Assembly (NCBI GenBank): GCA_026393475.1
Contig: JAPLAA010000101.1
Coordinates: 95,394 to 159,393 of the forward strand
Source: Actinomycetota bacterium
Lineage (GTDB): Bacteria > Actinomycetota > Acidimicrobiia > Acidimicrobiales > Ilumatobacteraceae
Reading direction: 5' to 3'
Length of the DNA: 64,000 nt
The notes beneath the pieces were generated by a model. It was not told the origin of the DNA. It saw only the letters and a program-made list of their open reading frames with translations, and did no database searches. Position numbers and translations under genes: made by a program. This document shows, piece after piece, positions 33,867 to 43,374 of the stretch (position 1 is the first letter of the stretch; each line of letters begins with the position of its first letter).

Positions 33867-35177
33867 GTGCCAGCGACCGACCTCGACCAGATCGTCAACC
33901 TCTGCAAGCGCCGTGGCTTCGTGTACCCCTCCGCGGAGATCTACGGCGGTTTCCGCTCGAGCTACGACTACGGCCCGCTGGGTTCGCTCATGCTGCGCAA
34001 CGTGCGTGAGGCATGGGTCCGCACGATGGTGCAACAGCGCGACGACGTCGTGCTGATCGATGCTGCGATTCTCGGCCCGCCGGCCGTGTTCGAGGCGAGC
34101 GGCCACCTCGCCAACTTCAGCGACCCGCTCGTCGACTGCACGAAGTGCAAGCAGCGGTTCCGCGAGGACCACCTCACCGACCCCGACACCTGCCCGAACT
34201 GCGGTTCGAAGAACTCCTTCACCGAGTCGCGGGCGTTCAACCTCATGTTCAAGACCCAGGCCGGCCCGGTCGAGGGCTCGGGCACCGAGGTCTACATGCG
34301 CCCCGAGACGGCGCAGGGCATGTTCGTCAACTTCGTCAACGTGCTCCAGACCAGCCGCAAGAAGCCGCCGTTCGGCATCGCCCAGGTCGGCAAGAGCTTC
34401 CGCAACGAGATCACGCCGGGCAACTTCATCTTCCGCACCCGCGAGTTCGAGCAGATGGAGTGCGAGTTCTTCGTGCCCCCGGCCGAGAGCGCGCAGTGGT
34501 ACGAGTACTGGTGCAACGCCCGGTTCAACTGGTACGTCGATCTCGGCATCCCGGCCGACATGCTGCGCCTGCGCGCCCACGACGCCGACGAGCTGAGCCA
34601 CTACTCGGCCGGCACCAGCGACGTCGAGTTCATGTACCCGTGGGGCTGGGGCGAGCTCGAGGGCATCGCCCAGCGCACCGACTTCGACCTCAAGCAGCAC
34701 GCCCAGCACTCCGGTGAGAAGCTCGACTTCTTCGACCAGGCCACCAACGAGCGCTACGTGCCGTATGTGATCGAGCCCGCCGGTGGCGTCAACCGCGCCA
34801 TGGCCGCCTTCCTCCTCGCTGCGTACGACGAGGACGTCATCAACGACGAACCCCGCCAGGTGCTCCGCCTGCACCCGCGTCTCGCGCCCTACAAGGTGGC
34901 GGTGCTGCCGCTCAGCAAGAAGGACACGCTGACGCCGCTGGCCAAGCAGGTGTACGCCACGCTGGCCGACCGCTACATGGTCGACTACGACGAGACGCAG
35001 GCGATCGGTCGCCGCTACCGCCGTCAGGACGAGATCGGCACGCCGCTGTGCGTCACGGTCGACTTCGACTCTCTCGAGGACGGCGCGGTCACGATCCGTG
35101 AGCGCGACACCACCAACCAGGTGCGCGTGCCGATCGCCGACCTCGAGACCGAGATCCGCGCCCGCCTCGGCTTCTGA
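33867..35177 (+). CDS. glyS: Glycyl-tRNA synthetase (dimeric type)
   Basis: 436 residues of the single-chain class II glycyl-tRNA synthetase found in actinobacteria. It starts DLDQIVNLCKRRGFVYPSAE, has a four-cysteine zinc site (CTKC and CPNC, about 91-116), motif 2 around KSFRNEITPGNFIFRTREFEQME, and motif 3 near EPAGGVNRAMAAF, ending in the anticodon-binding domain. TAGCCT and 7 nt before the GTG at 33867 support the start and a leaderless mRNA. It is convergent with the sensor kinase that follows. Confidence 0.95.
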   Translation: MPATDLDQIVNLCKRRGFVYPSAEIYGGFRSSYDYGPLGSLMLRNVREAWVRTMVQQRDDVVLIDAAILGPPAVFEASGHLANFSDPLVDCTKCKQRFREDHLTDPDTCPNCGSKNSFTESRAFNLMFKTQAGPVEGSGTEVYMRPETAQGMFVNFVNVLQTSRKKPPFGIAQVGKSFRNEITPGNFIFRTREFEQMECEFFVPPAESAQWYEYWCNARFNWYVDLGIPADMLRLRAHDADELSHYSAGTSDVEFMYPWGWGELEGIAQRTDFDLKQHAQHSGEKLDFFDQATNERYVPYVIEPAGGVNRAMAAFLLAAYDEDVINDEPRQVLRLHPRLAPYKVAVLPLSKKDTLTPLAKQVYATLADRYMVDYDETQAIGRRYRRQDEIGTPLCVTVDFDSLEDGAVTIRERDTTNQVRVPIADLETEIRARLGF

Positions 35178-35180
35178 ACC

Positions 35181-35216
35181 GTCGACCGACTGCCGGTCGG
35201 ACGCCGGTCAGTCGAC
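35181..35216. terminator. Possible bidirectional hairpin between glyS and kinase gene
   Basis: GTCGAC at 35181-35186 and 35211-35216 close an imperfect stem that overlaps the stop codon of the minus-strand kinase gene. A weak candidate for shared termination of two convergent genes. Confidence 0.35.
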
Positions 35217-36599
35217 GAGGGGCAGCCGGACCTCGAACGTGGTGCCCTCACCGATCGCGCTGGTGACGCTCACGCGTCCGTGCATCGCTTCCACCAGTTG
35301 CTTCACGATCGCGAGGCCGAGCCCGCTCGAGCTCTCGTGTCGTGCAGGCCGACGCCTCGCCACGTAGAGACGTTCGAACACGTGCGGCAGGTCGGCCGGG
35401 TCGATGCCCTGGCCGTCGTCGGCCACCGTCATCACCGCCCAGTTGCCGACAGCGCTGCGTTCGAGAGACGCACGAACCACCACGCCGGTCGTCGCGTACT
35501 TCATCGCGTTCTCGATGAGGTTGGCCGCCACCTGGCCGAGGCGGTCGTGATCGGCCGACACCGGCAGCGGAGCATCGCCGCCAATGGCACGGATCATCAG
35601 CCCACGCTCGGCCGCATCGGGCTCGAAGCCCTCCACCGCGACCGCCGCCAGTTGGCCGAGGTCGACCGGTTCGAGGTGCAGCGAGAAGCTCGATGCCTGG
35701 AGCTTGGCGAGGTCGAGCAGGTCGGCGACCAGCCGTTCGAGCCGACGGGCCTCCGACGAGATCACCGCTGCGGCCCGCGCCGGGTCGCCGGCGCCGTCGG
35801 AGATCGCCTCGGCGTACCCGCGGATCGAGGTCAGCGGGGTGCGCAGGTCGTGGCTCACCGACAGCAGGAACTGCTGCTCCAACGCCCGCGCCCGCTCGAG
35901 GGACTCGGCCATCTCGTTGACGTGGCGGGACAGCTCGACGAGCTCCTCGCCGGCCCGGCCCGACGGGGTGGGGAGGCGGGTGTCGAGCTCACCGGCGGCG
36001 ATACGGGTCGTCGCTGCCGACGCGGCGCGGATCGGTTGGGTGACGCGTCGGCCGACGAGGATCGCAGCGAGCAGCGCGAGCAGCGCCGACGCGATCGCGG
36101 CGAGCACGAAGTAGCGGGCGGCCGGACCCAGTCCTGCGTTCGCCTCCTGCGACAGCACGATCACGCCGGTGCGCCCCTGCGGCAGGTCGAACGGCGCGGC
36201 AGCGTGGACGAGATCGCCGTCATGGCCGCTGACGAGGCGGCCCTGCTGGAGCGACTCGATGTCGAGCATCGTCTCGTCCACGCCGGCGGGGAGTTGGTCG
36301 GCTTCGATCGCGCCGTCGGTCGACACGGCGAGGACCGCGAACCCGTCGAGGTCGACGACCCGTCGGAGCAGCGTCAGGTTGCGCAACCGTTGACGCTGCT
36401 GGTCTTCGGTGAGCTCCTCGCCGTCTGACTCGTCGAAGAACAGCGCGACGTTGGCGGCGGTGTTGAAGGCCTGCTCTCGCAGGTTGGTCTCGGTGTCGGC
36501 GCGGGCACGGACGTTGGCCAGCACGAGCGTGCCGAGCCCGGCGATCACCAGCGTGGCTGCCACCAGGCCGACCATCAGCACCACGAGTCGTCGCGTCAT
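35208..36599 (-). CDS. Sensor histidine kinase
   Basis: 463 residues: N-terminal membrane helix (about 5-30), a sensor region of about 130 residues, second helix (YFVLAAIASALLALLAAIL), HAMP domain, H-box LLSVSHDLRTPLTSI, N-box NLIENAMKYA, and ATPase motifs VADDGQGI and SSGLGLAI. It lies 78 nt downstream of a response regulator gene on the same strand and is clearly its partner. The signal is not deducible from the periplasmic region. Confidence 0.92.
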   Translation of the reverse strand: MTRRLVVLMVGLVAATLVIAGLGTLVLANVRARADTETNLREQAFNTAANVALFFDESDGEELTEDQQRQRLRNLTLLRRVVDLDGFAVLAVSTDGAIEADQLPAGVDETMLDIESLQQGRLVSGHDGDLVHAAAPFDLPQGRTGVIVLSQEANAGLGPAARYFVLAAIASALLALLAAILVGRRVTQPIRAASAATTRIAAGELDTRLPTPSGRAGEELVELSRHVNEMAESLERARALEQQFLLSVSHDLRTPLTSIRGYAEAISDGAGDPARAAAVISSEARRLERLVADLLDLAKLQASSFSLHLEPVDLGQLAAVAVEGFEPDAAERGLMIRAIGGDAPLPVSADHDRLGQVAANLIENAMKYATTGVVVRASLERSAVGNWAVMTVADDGQGIDPADLPHVFERLYVARRRPARHESSSGLGLAIVKQLVEAMHGRVSVTSAIGEGTTFEVRLPLVD

Positions 36600-36677
36600 C
36601 GCGACCGAGTCTGCCCGCGAGTCATGAGCGAGTCGTGAGCTCGCACAGGTGGACGGGTCTTCCCGCGTCGCACGCCA

Positions 36678-37418
36678 TCACCCGAGCCGGTACCCCACGC
36701 CCCAGACGGTGGCGAGCGGCAGGTCGTCGCCCACCTTCTTGCGGAGCTGCCGGACGTGCACGTCGACGGTGCGGTCGTCGCCGACCCAGTCGGCCCCCCA
36801 CACCCCGTCGAGCAGCTGCTGCCGGCTGAGCGCGATGCCCTGGTTGCGGGCCAGGTGCGCCAGCAGGTCGAACTCCTTCGTGGCGAGGGCAACGGGCCCC
36901 GACCCGATGCGCACCTCGCGACGGGCGACGTCGATCACGATGCCGTCGCCGATCTCGAACGTGGTCTGTTCGGCCGCCGGGGCGGTGACGCCGCGCCGGA
37001 GGATCGCCTTCACGCGTGCCACCAGCTCACGGGGCGAGAACGGCTTGGTGACGTAGTCGTCGGCGCCGAGCTCGAGGCCGAGGACGCGGTCGATCTCGCC
37101 GTCGCGGGCGGTGAGGAACAGCACCGGCAGCGCTGCGGTTGCCGGCGTGGAACGGATGCGCCGGCACACCTCGAAGCCGTCGATGTCGGGCAGGCCCACG
37201 TCGAGCACGCACAACACCGGCCGGTGCTGGATGATCAGCTCGAGGCCGCGTTCGCCGCCGGCCGCCTGGAGCACCCGGAACCCGGCTTCGCGCAGGTACA
37301 GGTCGACCAGGTCGGCGATGTTGGGGTCGTCCTCGACGATCACCACGGTCCGCTCGTCCTTGCCGGCCGAGGTCATCGCAGGAGAGGTGGGGTCGCTCGC
37401 GTTCGCCACGTTCGACAT
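36678..37418 (-). CDS. OmpR-family response regulator
   Basis: About 246 residues: a short unconserved N-terminus (about 20 residues), receiver domain with VVIVEDDPNIADLV, acceptor LCVLDVGLPDIDG, FLTARDGEIDRV and YVTKPFSPRELV, then a winged helix with ALATKEFDLLAHLARN, QLLDGVWGADWVGDDRTVDVHV and GVGYRLG. It partners with the kinase gene that follows. The start is either the ATG at 37418 or the ATG at 37376, since conservation begins only after the second; the first is used here. Confidence 0.9.
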   Translation of the reverse strand: MSNVANASDPTSPAMTSAGKDERTVVIVEDDPNIADLVDLYLREAGFRVLQAAGGERGLELIIQHRPVLCVLDVGLPDIDGFEVCRRIRSTPATAALPVLFLTARDGEIDRVLGLELGADDYVTKPFSPRELVARVKAILRRGVTAPAAEQTTFEIGDGIVIDVARREVRIGSGPVALATKEFDLLAHLARNQGIALSRQQLLDGVWGADWVGDDRTVDVHVRQLRKKVGDDLPLATVWGVGYRLG

Positions 37419-37488
37419 GGTGGCACGCTGGTACCGTGCCCGGGTCGATCCCCGACCAGGGGACACGTACGTGAGAAGGAGCATCGGC

Positions 37489-37794
37489 ATGGCCGACATC
37501 GGCGTCATCGCGAAGATCACCGCTCAGGACGGCAAGCGTGCCGACCTCGCCGCCGCCCTGCAAGGCGCACTCGACGCGGCCGAGACCGAGCCGGGCACGA
37601 TCTACTACATCCTCCTCGAGGACCTGGTCGACGCGAACGCCCTGTGGATGTACGAGATGTACGAGAATCAGGCCTCGCTCGACAGCCACATGGGATCCGA
37701 CGCGTTCAAGGCGCTCGGCCCGGCCATCGGCCCGTTCCTCGCCGGCCGTCCCGAGCTCACCTTCTGCAAGCCCATCGGTGGCAAGGGCGCCTGA
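37489..37794 (+). CDS. Antibiotic biosynthesis monooxygenase-fold (ABM) protein
   Basis: 101 residues. The pattern IGVIAKITAQDGKRADLAAALQ, GTIYYILLEDLVDANALWMYEMYENQASLDSHM matches the small ferredoxin-like ABM/quinol monooxygenase family (YgiN-like), which act as dimers on quinols or as unknown monooxygenases. AGAAGGAG before the ATG at 37489 is a good ribosome site. It lies 23 nt before trpC, and may share its transcript, but no biochemical link to tryptophan is known. Confidence 0.85.
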   Translation: MADIGVIAKITAQDGKRADLAAALQGALDAAETEPGTIYYILLEDLVDANALWMYEMYENQASLDSHMGSDAFKALGPAIGPFLAGRPELTFCKPIGGKGA

Positions 37795-37817
37795 GCCTCG
37801 CCCGGAGAGAAGGCCCG

Positions 37818-38597
37818 ATGGCCACCTATCTCGACAAGATCCTGGCGCGGCACCGTGAGGTCGCGGCCCTCGACGATCGTCCCCTCGACGACCTGATCGA
37901 GCTCGCCCGCGCGATGCCGCCGGCTCGCGGCTTCGCGGCAGCCCTGCGAACCGGTGACGGCCTGCAGGTGATCAGCGAGATCAAGCGGCGATCGCCGTCG
38001 AAGGGCGACCTCAACATCGGTCTCGACCCGGCGGAGTGGGCGGCGAGCTACGAACGCGGTGGTGCCGCGTGTCTGAGCGTGCTCACCGACGTCGAACACT
38101 TCGGCGGGTCGGTCGCCGACCTGCAGGCGTCCCGAGCGGCGTGTTCGCTGCCGGTGCTGCGCAAGGACTTCACCGTGTCGGTCCGCGACGTCTGCGATGC
38201 GCGGTTGATGGGGGCCGACTGCGTGCTGCTCATCGCCGCCGCACTCGACCCGGACGAGCTCGTCGAGTTCCACGCGCTGGCCACGTCGATCGGGCTCGAC
38301 GTGCTCGTCGAGATCCACGACGAGCACGAGCTCGTCGCGGCACTCTCCGCCGACGCGACCCTCATCGGGGTGAACCAGCGCGACCTCGTCACCTTCCAGG
38401 TCGACCACGAGCGCGCGCTGCGGATGGCGGGCGTGATTCCCGACCATGCGGTGAAGGTCGCGGAGAGCGGCGTACGTGGCGCCGAGGACGCGGCAGCGCT
38501 GTACGCCGCCGGCTACCACGCGGTGCTGGTGGGCGAGACGTTGGTGACCAGTGGCGACCCCGCCGCCACCATCGGGCTCCTGCGCGGCGCGCGCTGA
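37818..38597 (+). CDS. trpC: Indole-3-glycerol phosphate synthase
   Basis: 259 residues, a complete TIM barrel: YLDKILARHREV, ISEIKRRSPSKGDL with the catalytic lysine, VLRKDFTVS, VLVEIHDEHEL, GVNQRDLVTF and VAESGVRGAEDA. It closes the pyrrole ring of indole-3-glycerol phosphate. GGAGAGAAGG precedes the ATG at 37818. It is the first of four tryptophan genes in the order trpC-trpF-trpB-trpA; trpE, trpG and trpD are not in this window. Confidence 0.95.
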   Translation: MATYLDKILARHREVAALDDRPLDDLIELARAMPPARGFAAALRTGDGLQVISEIKRRSPSKGDLNIGLDPAEWAASYERGGAACLSVLTDVEHFGGSVADLQASRAACSLPVLRKDFTVSVRDVCDARLMGADCVLLIAAALDPDELVEFHALATSIGLDVLVEIHDEHELVAALSADATLIGVNQRDLVTFQVDHERALRMAGVIPDHAVKVAESGVRGAEDAAALYAAGYHAVLVGETLVTSGDPAATIGLLRGAR

Positions 38598-38677
38598 CGC
38601 ACGTCACGTCGGTCGCGTCCAGGAACTCGCGGAACGAATCCTCGTCCGAGTGGGCGCGAGGGGTACCGTTCCCCCTC

Positions 38678-39334
38678 GTGTTCGTGAAGATCTGCGGGAT
38701 CACCAATGAGGACGACGCCCTGTTCGCCGTCGCGATGGGTGCCGATGCCGTGGGCTTCGTGTTCGCGCCGTCCACCCGTCAGGTCGCGGCCCAGCAGGTG
38801 TACGACATCACCCGTCGGCTGCCGCCCGAGATCCTCACCGTTGGTGTCTTCCGTGACGAGCACCCCGACCGCGTGATCGACACCGTCCACCGCGCCGGCC
38901 TGAAGGCGGCGCAGCTCCACGGGTTCGAGACACCCGGCATGGTCGCCGACGTCGCGGCACAGGTGCGATGGGTCATCAAGGCGGTCGTCGCCGGCAGCCG
39001 TGATGCCGCCCGGGCCGACGAGTTCGGCACCGACATGATCCTCGTCGATGCACCATCGCCCGGCTCGGGGCAGGTGTTCGACTGGTCGCTGCTCGCCGAT
39101 CTTCCCGAGGGGCCGCGCTACATCCTCGCCGGGGGCCTCGACCCCGACAATGTCGGTCTGGCCGTCGCCACGGCGAACCCATGGGGTGTCGACGTGTCGA
39201 GCGGTGTCGAGCGAGGCCCGGGCCGCAAGGATCCCTTGAAGGTGAAGGCCTTCGTCGAGCGGGCACGAGCAGCGGCACCGGAGCGTCACATCGGGCCCGA
39301 CGAACTGCCCTACGACTGGGCCGACGAGCTCTGA
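38678..39334 (+). CDS. trpF: Phosphoribosylanthranilate isomerase
   Basis: 218 residues: [17 protein letters not shown] at the start with the catalytic cysteine, [11 protein letters not shown], and [12 protein letters not shown] with the C-terminal aspartate region, ending [10 protein letters not shown]. It converts PRA to CdRP in tryptophan synthesis. The GTG at 38678 has TACCGT 8 nt upstream, so trpF may have its own promoter besides read-through from trpC (80 nt away). Longer upstream frames are not protein-like. Confidence 0.93.
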   Translation: MFVKICGITNEDDALFAVAMGADAVGFVFAPSTRQVAAQQVYDITRRLPPEILTVGVFRDEHPDRVIDTVHRAGLKAAQLHGFETPGMVADVAAQVRWVIKAVVAGSRDAARADEFGTDMILVDAPSPGSGQVFDWSLLADLPEGPRYILAGGLDPDNVGLAVATANPWGVDVSSGVERGPGRKDPLKVKAFVERARAAAPERHIGPDELPYDWADEL

Positions 39335-39440
39335 TCCCCAGCGGTTCGGGCGCCGGTCGACCGGCCCGATCCACTGCCGCAGATCCCGTCCGAGCCACAT
39401 CCATCCCCCAATCCAGTACATCCCCTCCCTTGGAGACGAC

Positions 39441-40598
39441 ATGACCCTCATGGCAGAACCCTCGTCCACCGGCCGCTTCGGTGAGTTCGGCGGCCGCTTC
39501 GTGCCCGAGACCCTGGTGCCCGCGTGCCAGGAGCTCGAGGTGGCGTTCCGCGAGGCCTGGGCGGATCCGTCGTTCCGGCTCGAACTGCACGAGATCCTGC
39601 GCGACTACGCAGGCCGTCCGTCGATCATCACCGAGTGCAAGAACCTCGGTCGCGAGCTCGGCATCCGGTTGGTGCTCAAGCGCGAAGACCTCAACCACAC
39701 CGGCTCGCACAAGATCAACAACGTGCTCGGCCAGACCCTGCTCGCCAAGCGCATGGGCAAGAAGCGGATCGTCGCCGAGACCGGTGCCGGCCAGCACGGC
39801 GTCGCCAGCGCGACCGCCGCAGCCTTGATGGGGTTGGAGTGCAAGGTGTACATGGGTGCGGTCGACGTGGAGCGCCAGGAGCTCAACGTGTTCCGTATGC
39901 GCCTGCTCGGCTCGGAGGTCGAAGCGGTGCACAGCGGCAGCCGCACCCTCAAGGACGCGGTCAACGAGGCGATGCGCGACTGGGTGGCCACCGTCGAGAG
40001 CACCCACTACTGCCTCGGCTCGGTGATGGGTCCGCACCCGTACCCGTGGATGGTGCGCGAGTTCCACCGTGTGATCGGTGACGAGGCCCGCGAGCAGTGC
40101 CGCGCCGCGTACGGGGCCGACCCCGACGTCGTGGTCGCCTGCGTGGGCGGCGGATCGAACGCGATGGGCATCTTCAGCGGGTTCGTCGACACCGACGCCC
40201 GTCTCGTGGGCGTCGAGCCGGCGGGCGGTGCCGCCGTCGGGCGGGGCGTGCCGGGCGTGGTCCACGGCATGCGCAGCTATCTGATGCAGGACGAGTACGG
40301 CCAGGTGCAGGAGGCCCACTCGATCTCGGCGGGTCTCGACTATCCGGGCGTCGGCCCCGAGCACTCGTACCTGGCGTCGATCGGCCGGGCCGAGTACCCC
40401 GCCGTCAACGACGCCGAGGTCATCGAGGCGTTCCAGCTGATGGCCCGCACGGAGGGCATCATCCCCGCGCTCGAGTGTGCGCACGCGCTCGCCTGGATCG
40501 CCCGCGAGGCCCCTGCGTTCCAGGGGCAGACGGTGTTGATGAACCTGTCCGGCCGTGGCGACAAGGACGTCGCCCAGATGATGGAGATCCTGAAGTGA
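39441..40598 (+). CDS. trpB: Tryptophan synthase beta chain
   Basis: 385 residues with the TrpB signature: [20 protein letters not shown] with the PLP lysine, [23 protein letters not shown], and GRGDKDV near the end. It makes tryptophan from indole and serine. The first ATG (39441) is preceded by TTGGAGAC; a second ATG three codons on is equally possible. The stop overlaps the trpA start. Confidence 0.95.
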   Translation: MTLMAEPSSTGRFGEFGGRFVPETLVPACQELEVAFREAWADPSFRLELHEILRDYAGRPSIITECKNLGRELGIRLVLKREDLNHTGSHKINNVLGQTLLAKRMGKKRIVAETGAGQHGVASATAAALMGLECKVYMGAVDVERQELNVFRMRLLGSEVEAVHSGSRTLKDAVNEAMRDWVATVESTHYCLGSVMGPHPYPWMVREFHRVIGDEAREQCRAAYGADPDVVVACVGGGSNAMGIFSGFVDTDARLVGVEPAGGAAVGRGVPGVVHGMRSYLMQDEYGQVQEAHSISAGLDYPGVGPEHSYLASIGRAEYPAVNDAEVIEAFQLMARTEGIIPALECAHALAWIAREAPAFQGQTVLMNLSGRGDKDVAQMMEILK

Positions 40599-41398
40599 GC
40601 CAGACCCCTGTCGCCCCCGGACCTGCCACCTTCGGGCGCATGGAGCAGAGCTTCCGCGACAAGCGCGCCGCCGGCCGCAAGTTGCTCGTGCCGTACATCA
40701 CCGGTGGTCTGCCCGGTTGGGAGGACGCGTTGCGCGCCGCCGTCGCCGCGGGTGCCGACGCGATCGAGATCGGGATCCCGTTCAGCGACCCGGTGATGGA
40801 CGGCCCGGTGATCCAGGAGGCGTCGCAGCGCGCGCTGGATGCCGGGGCGACGCCGGTGTCGATCTTCGACCAGGCGCGGGCGCTCGACGTCGACGTGCCG
40901 CTCGCGGTGATGTGCTACTACAACACCGTCCACCACGCCGGCCACCATCGTTTCGCCGAACAGTTGGTGGCCGCCGGCGTGTGTGCCGCGATCGTGCCCG
41001 ACCTGCCGCTCGAGGAGAGCGGCCTGTGGTGCGAGGCCGCCGATGCGTCGGCGATCGAGACCGTCATGCTCGCTGCGCCCACGGCGCCCGACGATCGCCT
41101 GCCCCGTGTGTGTGCTCGGGCGCGCGGCTTCGTCTACTCGGTCGGACTGCTCGGTGTGACTGGTGAGCGCAGTGCGCTCGCCGCCACGGCGACGGCACTC
41201 GCGATGCGACTGAAGGCCGTGACCGACGTGCCGGTGCTCGTCGGTGTGGGCGTGTCGAATGCCGCGCAGGCCCGCGAAGCGGTGCAGGTCGCCGATGGGG
41301 TCGTGCAGGGCGCGTCGGTGGTGCGTCGGTTGCTCGAGGGCGGTGCCGAGGCCGTGGGGGAGTACATCGCCGAGGTCCGCGCGGCCATCGACAGCTGA
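40595..41398 (+). CDS. trpA: Tryptophan synthase alpha chain
   Basis: 267 residues: [37 protein letters not shown] with the catalytic aspartate, [10 protein letters not shown], and the phosphate loop [10 protein letters not shown]. It releases indole for TrpB. The GTG start overlaps the trpB stop (GTGA), as usual for this pair. The GTG opens with about 14 unconserved residues. It ends the trp operon; an array of short repeats follows. Confidence 0.95.
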   Translation: MSQTPVAPGPATFGRMEQSFRDKRAAGRKLLVPYITGGLPGWEDALRAAVAAGADAIEIGIPFSDPVMDGPVIQEASQRALDAGATPVSIFDQARALDVDVPLAVMCYYNTVHHAGHHRFAEQLVAAGVCAAIVPDLPLEESGLWCEAADASAIETVMLAAPTAPDDRLPRVCARARGFVYSVGLLGVTGERSALAATATALAMRLKAVTDVPVLVGVGVSNAAQAREAVQVADGVVQGASVVRRLLEGGAEAVGEYIAEVRAAIDS

Positions 41399-41468
41399 TT
41401 TTCGGGCTGATCCTCGGCCGATATCCGGCTGATCTTCGGCCGATTTCTGGCCGATTTCTGGCCGATCG
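41397..41468. repeat. Degenerate tandem repeats after trpA
   Basis: Variants of GGCTGATC-TCGGCCGAT and GGCCGATTTCT are repeated about six times. The unit is 11-18 nt and imperfect. It starts within the trpA stop codon and lies before the fasciclin gene promoter. Confidence 0.6.
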
Positions 41469-41602
41469 ATGCAGGTCAGCGCTGGTGTTCACGCACCGCA
41501 TCTGAATTGAGCACGAAAAGTGGCATCCGCCGCCGGGTTCGCTCCGTAGACCATCATGAGCCGCCGATGAGGCGGATCGTGAACCACAAGGAGCCCCCCA
41601 CC

Positions 41603-42187
41603 ATGATCACGTCGATCTCTCGCAAGATCGTTGCCGTCGGTCTGGCCTCGAGCCTGTTCGTTCTCGCCGCCTGCGGTGACGACGAGGAGAGCACCGAGGC
41701 GACGACCGCCCCGACCGTTGCTGCCACCACGCCCGTCACCGACGAGGCCGCCCCCGCAGGCGACATCGTCGCCGTCGCCAGCGCCAACCCCAGCTTCTCC
41801 ACCCTGGTCGCCGCCGTCGCGGCCGCCGGTCTGGTCGAGACGCTGCAGGGTCCGGGGCCGTTCACCGTGTTCGCCCCCACCAACGACGCCTTCGCCGCCC
41901 TGCCGGCCGGCCTCGTCGACGCCCTGCTCCTGCCGGAGAACAAGGACGCGCTGACGCAGATCCTCACCTACCACGTGGTGGCCGGCCAGGTCATGGCCGC
42001 CGATGTCGTGGCCGGTGACGTGCCCACGGTGCAGGGCACCAACCTCACGATCACCACCGACGGTGGCGTGAAGATCTTCGATGCGAACGTCGTCCAGACC
42101 GACGTCATGGCGAGCAACGGCGTGATCCACGTGATCGACCAGGTGCTGGTGCCGGACGGTCTCGACATCGAGGCGCTGCTCGGCTGA
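41603..42187 (+). CDS. Fasciclin-domain lipoprotein 1
   Basis: 194 residues: lipoprotein signal peptide with lipobox VLAAC (Cys near 24), an acidic Thr-rich linker to about residue 50, then one FAS1 domain beginning SFSTLVAAV and including [26 protein letters not shown] and [12 protein letters not shown]. Secreted and membrane-anchored, probably adhesive. AAGGAG precedes the ATG. It is closely similar to the protein at 52649 and is followed by an equivalent hairpin. Confidence 0.92.
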   Translation: MITSISRKIVAVGLASSLFVLAACGDDEESTEATTAPTVAATTPVTDEAAPAGDIVAVASANPSFSTLVAAVAAAGLVETLQGPGPFTVFAPTNDAFAALPAGLVDALLLPENKDALTQILTYHVVAGQVMAADVVAGDVPTVQGTNLTITTDGGVKIFDANVVQTDVMASNGVIHVIDQVLVPDGLDIEALLG

Positions 42188-42252
42188 GCCGTTCGGGTGT
42201 CGGGTGCTTCCTCCCCGTTCCCCGACACCCGACACCGAAACCGATGATGTGT

Positions 42253-42276
42253 ACGAGGGCCCTCCGGGGCCCTCGT
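42253..42276 (+). terminator. Hairpin after fasciclin gene 1
   Basis: Perfect 10-bp arms ACGAGGGCCC and GGGCCCTCGT with loop TCCG, 66 nt after the stop. The same arms flank a similar loop after the second fasciclin gene at 53309. Confidence 0.75.
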
Positions 42277-42351
42277 GCCGCGTCAGGGGTGCGGTTCGCG
42301 GCCTGACCGATGATCCCCGTTCTCAGTTGTGGATCGTGAGAGACTGACCGG

Positions 42352-42630
42352 GTGGCGGCGGACGAGTGCGAACTGTGCGAAGCGGCGCGGCTCACCGAGT
42401 GGTACCACGACGACGAGGCGTGCTGGGTTGCCGAGTGCGAGGCCTGCTTCGTGCCGATGGTGGTCTGGAAACGACACGACCCGAACCCCCCGGAGGAGGT
42501 TCGGGTCGTGTTGCATCAGCGATTGTCAGCGGTCGCCGATCGAGTGCTCTCAGGCGAGTACTGGATCGACGATCGTCTGCGCAGCATTCCCGGGCACTAC
42601 CACGCTCACGCGAGGCGGCGTCCGAGGTAG
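42352..42630 (+). CDS. Small zinc-site protein, HIT-like
   Basis: 92 residues from GTG. It has two CxxC-type pairs (CELC at about 6-9 and CEAC at about 29-32), then WKRH, and near the end the pattern GHYHAHARR, an HxHxH run as in histidine-triad proteins. The order CxxC, aromatic-acidic strand, Pro-His, then HxHxH resembles a shortened HIT-fold domain. Related small proteins exist in actinobacteria; their function is unknown. The start is uncertain because no good ribosome site is visible. Confidence 0.7.
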   Translation: MAADECELCEAARLTEWYHDDEACWVAECEACFVPMVVWKRHDPNPPEEVRVVLHQRLSAVADRVLSGEYWIDDRLRSIPGHYHAHARRRPR

Positions 42631-42634
42631 CTGG

Positions 42635-42667
42635 TCACTGCGGGCGGTTGGTGGTCCGCTTGCTCAT
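42635..42667 (-). CDS. Possible 10-residue peptide with strong ribosome site
   Basis: AAAGGAG at ideal spacing precedes an ATG that encodes MSKRTTNRPQ then stop. The next frame starts with a GTG overlapping that stop and ends after ten residues. TACTCT, with TTGCAA 19 nt upstream of it, lies about 120 nt before the ATG and could be a promoter. Such a perfect site for a ten-codon frame suggests a leader peptide or small regulatory transcript, though chance cannot be excluded. Confidence 0.3.
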   Translation of the reverse strand: MSKRTTNRPQ

Positions 42668-42918
42668 TTTGTCTCCTTTGATGTCGGCGTGACGCTCGGC
42701 ATGACGGATGTCGACGCAGACCCGGAGGGACCCCGAAGCTGCGACGGGTCACCGACACGTCGAGCGCTGGGCGCGAGAGTAGCACCGAGTGTGGTCGTTC
42801 TTGCAAGGGGCTTGACGAAGATTTTGCGTCGTCTTGAGCCGACGACGAGGGCTGGTGAGCGGCGCCACAGGCACGCAGCGTGACCAAATCGGCCCGATCT
42901 GCGGCTACTCTGCCGCTC

Positions 42919-43374
42919 ATGCTCACCGAGGGTCACCCTGCTCCCGACGTCTCGCTCCTCAATCAGAACGGCGAGAGCGTTGACATCGCCACTTTCCGTG
43001 GGAAAAACGTGCTCGTGTACTTCTACCCGAAGGCGGACACGCCGGGCTGCACCCAGCAGGCCTGTCTGCTGCGCGATGCGCGCCCGCAGCTCGGCGACGC
43101 CGTCGTGGTGGGTGTCAGCCCCGACAAGGTGCCGGCCCTCGCCCGCTTCCACACGAAGTACGGCCTGAACTTCGACCTGCTCAGCGACGTCGACCACGCC
43201 GTGGCCGAGGCGTTCGGCGTGTGGCAGGAGAAGAAGAACTACGGCAAGACGTACATGGGCATCGTCCGCTCCGCGTTCCTGATCGGTCCCGACGGCACGC
43301 TGCGCAACGTCTGGTACAAGATCAGCCCCAAGGACACGCCCGTGAAGCTGCTCGACGCACTGGGCCTGGCATGA
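42919..43374 (+). CDS. bcp: Peroxiredoxin (Bcp/PrxQ)
   Basis: 151 residues: thioredoxin-fold peroxiredoxin with VYFYPKADTPGCTQQACLLRD, where the peroxidatic cysteine precedes a second cysteine five residues on, as in PrxQ. The conserved WYKISPKD near the C-terminus is also present. It reduces peroxides in the cytoplasm. TACTCT and exactly 7 nt precede the ATG at 42919; the longer upstream frame to 42880 is not homologous. The stop overlaps the next gene's start (ATGA). Confidence 0.94.
   Translation: MLTEGHPAPDVSLLNQNGESVDIATFRGKNVLVYFYPKADTPGCTQQACLLRDARPQLGDAVVVGVSPDKVPALARFHTKYGLNFDLLSDVDHAVAEAFGVWQEKKNYGKTYMGIVRSAFLIGPDGTLRNVWYKISPKDTPVKLLDALGLA

Noticed and set aside
30425..33907. Very long minus-strand open frame opposite recO and the secreted repeat protein
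   Set aside because: High GC gives long open frames opposite real genes; the translation is rich in Arg, Gly, His and Val, has no family pattern, and lies antisense to well-supported genes.
37442..37488. Trp leader/attenuator or T-box before the ABM-trpC genes
   Set aside because: The region is too short, has no run of Trp codons, no T-box sequence and no clear alternative hairpins.
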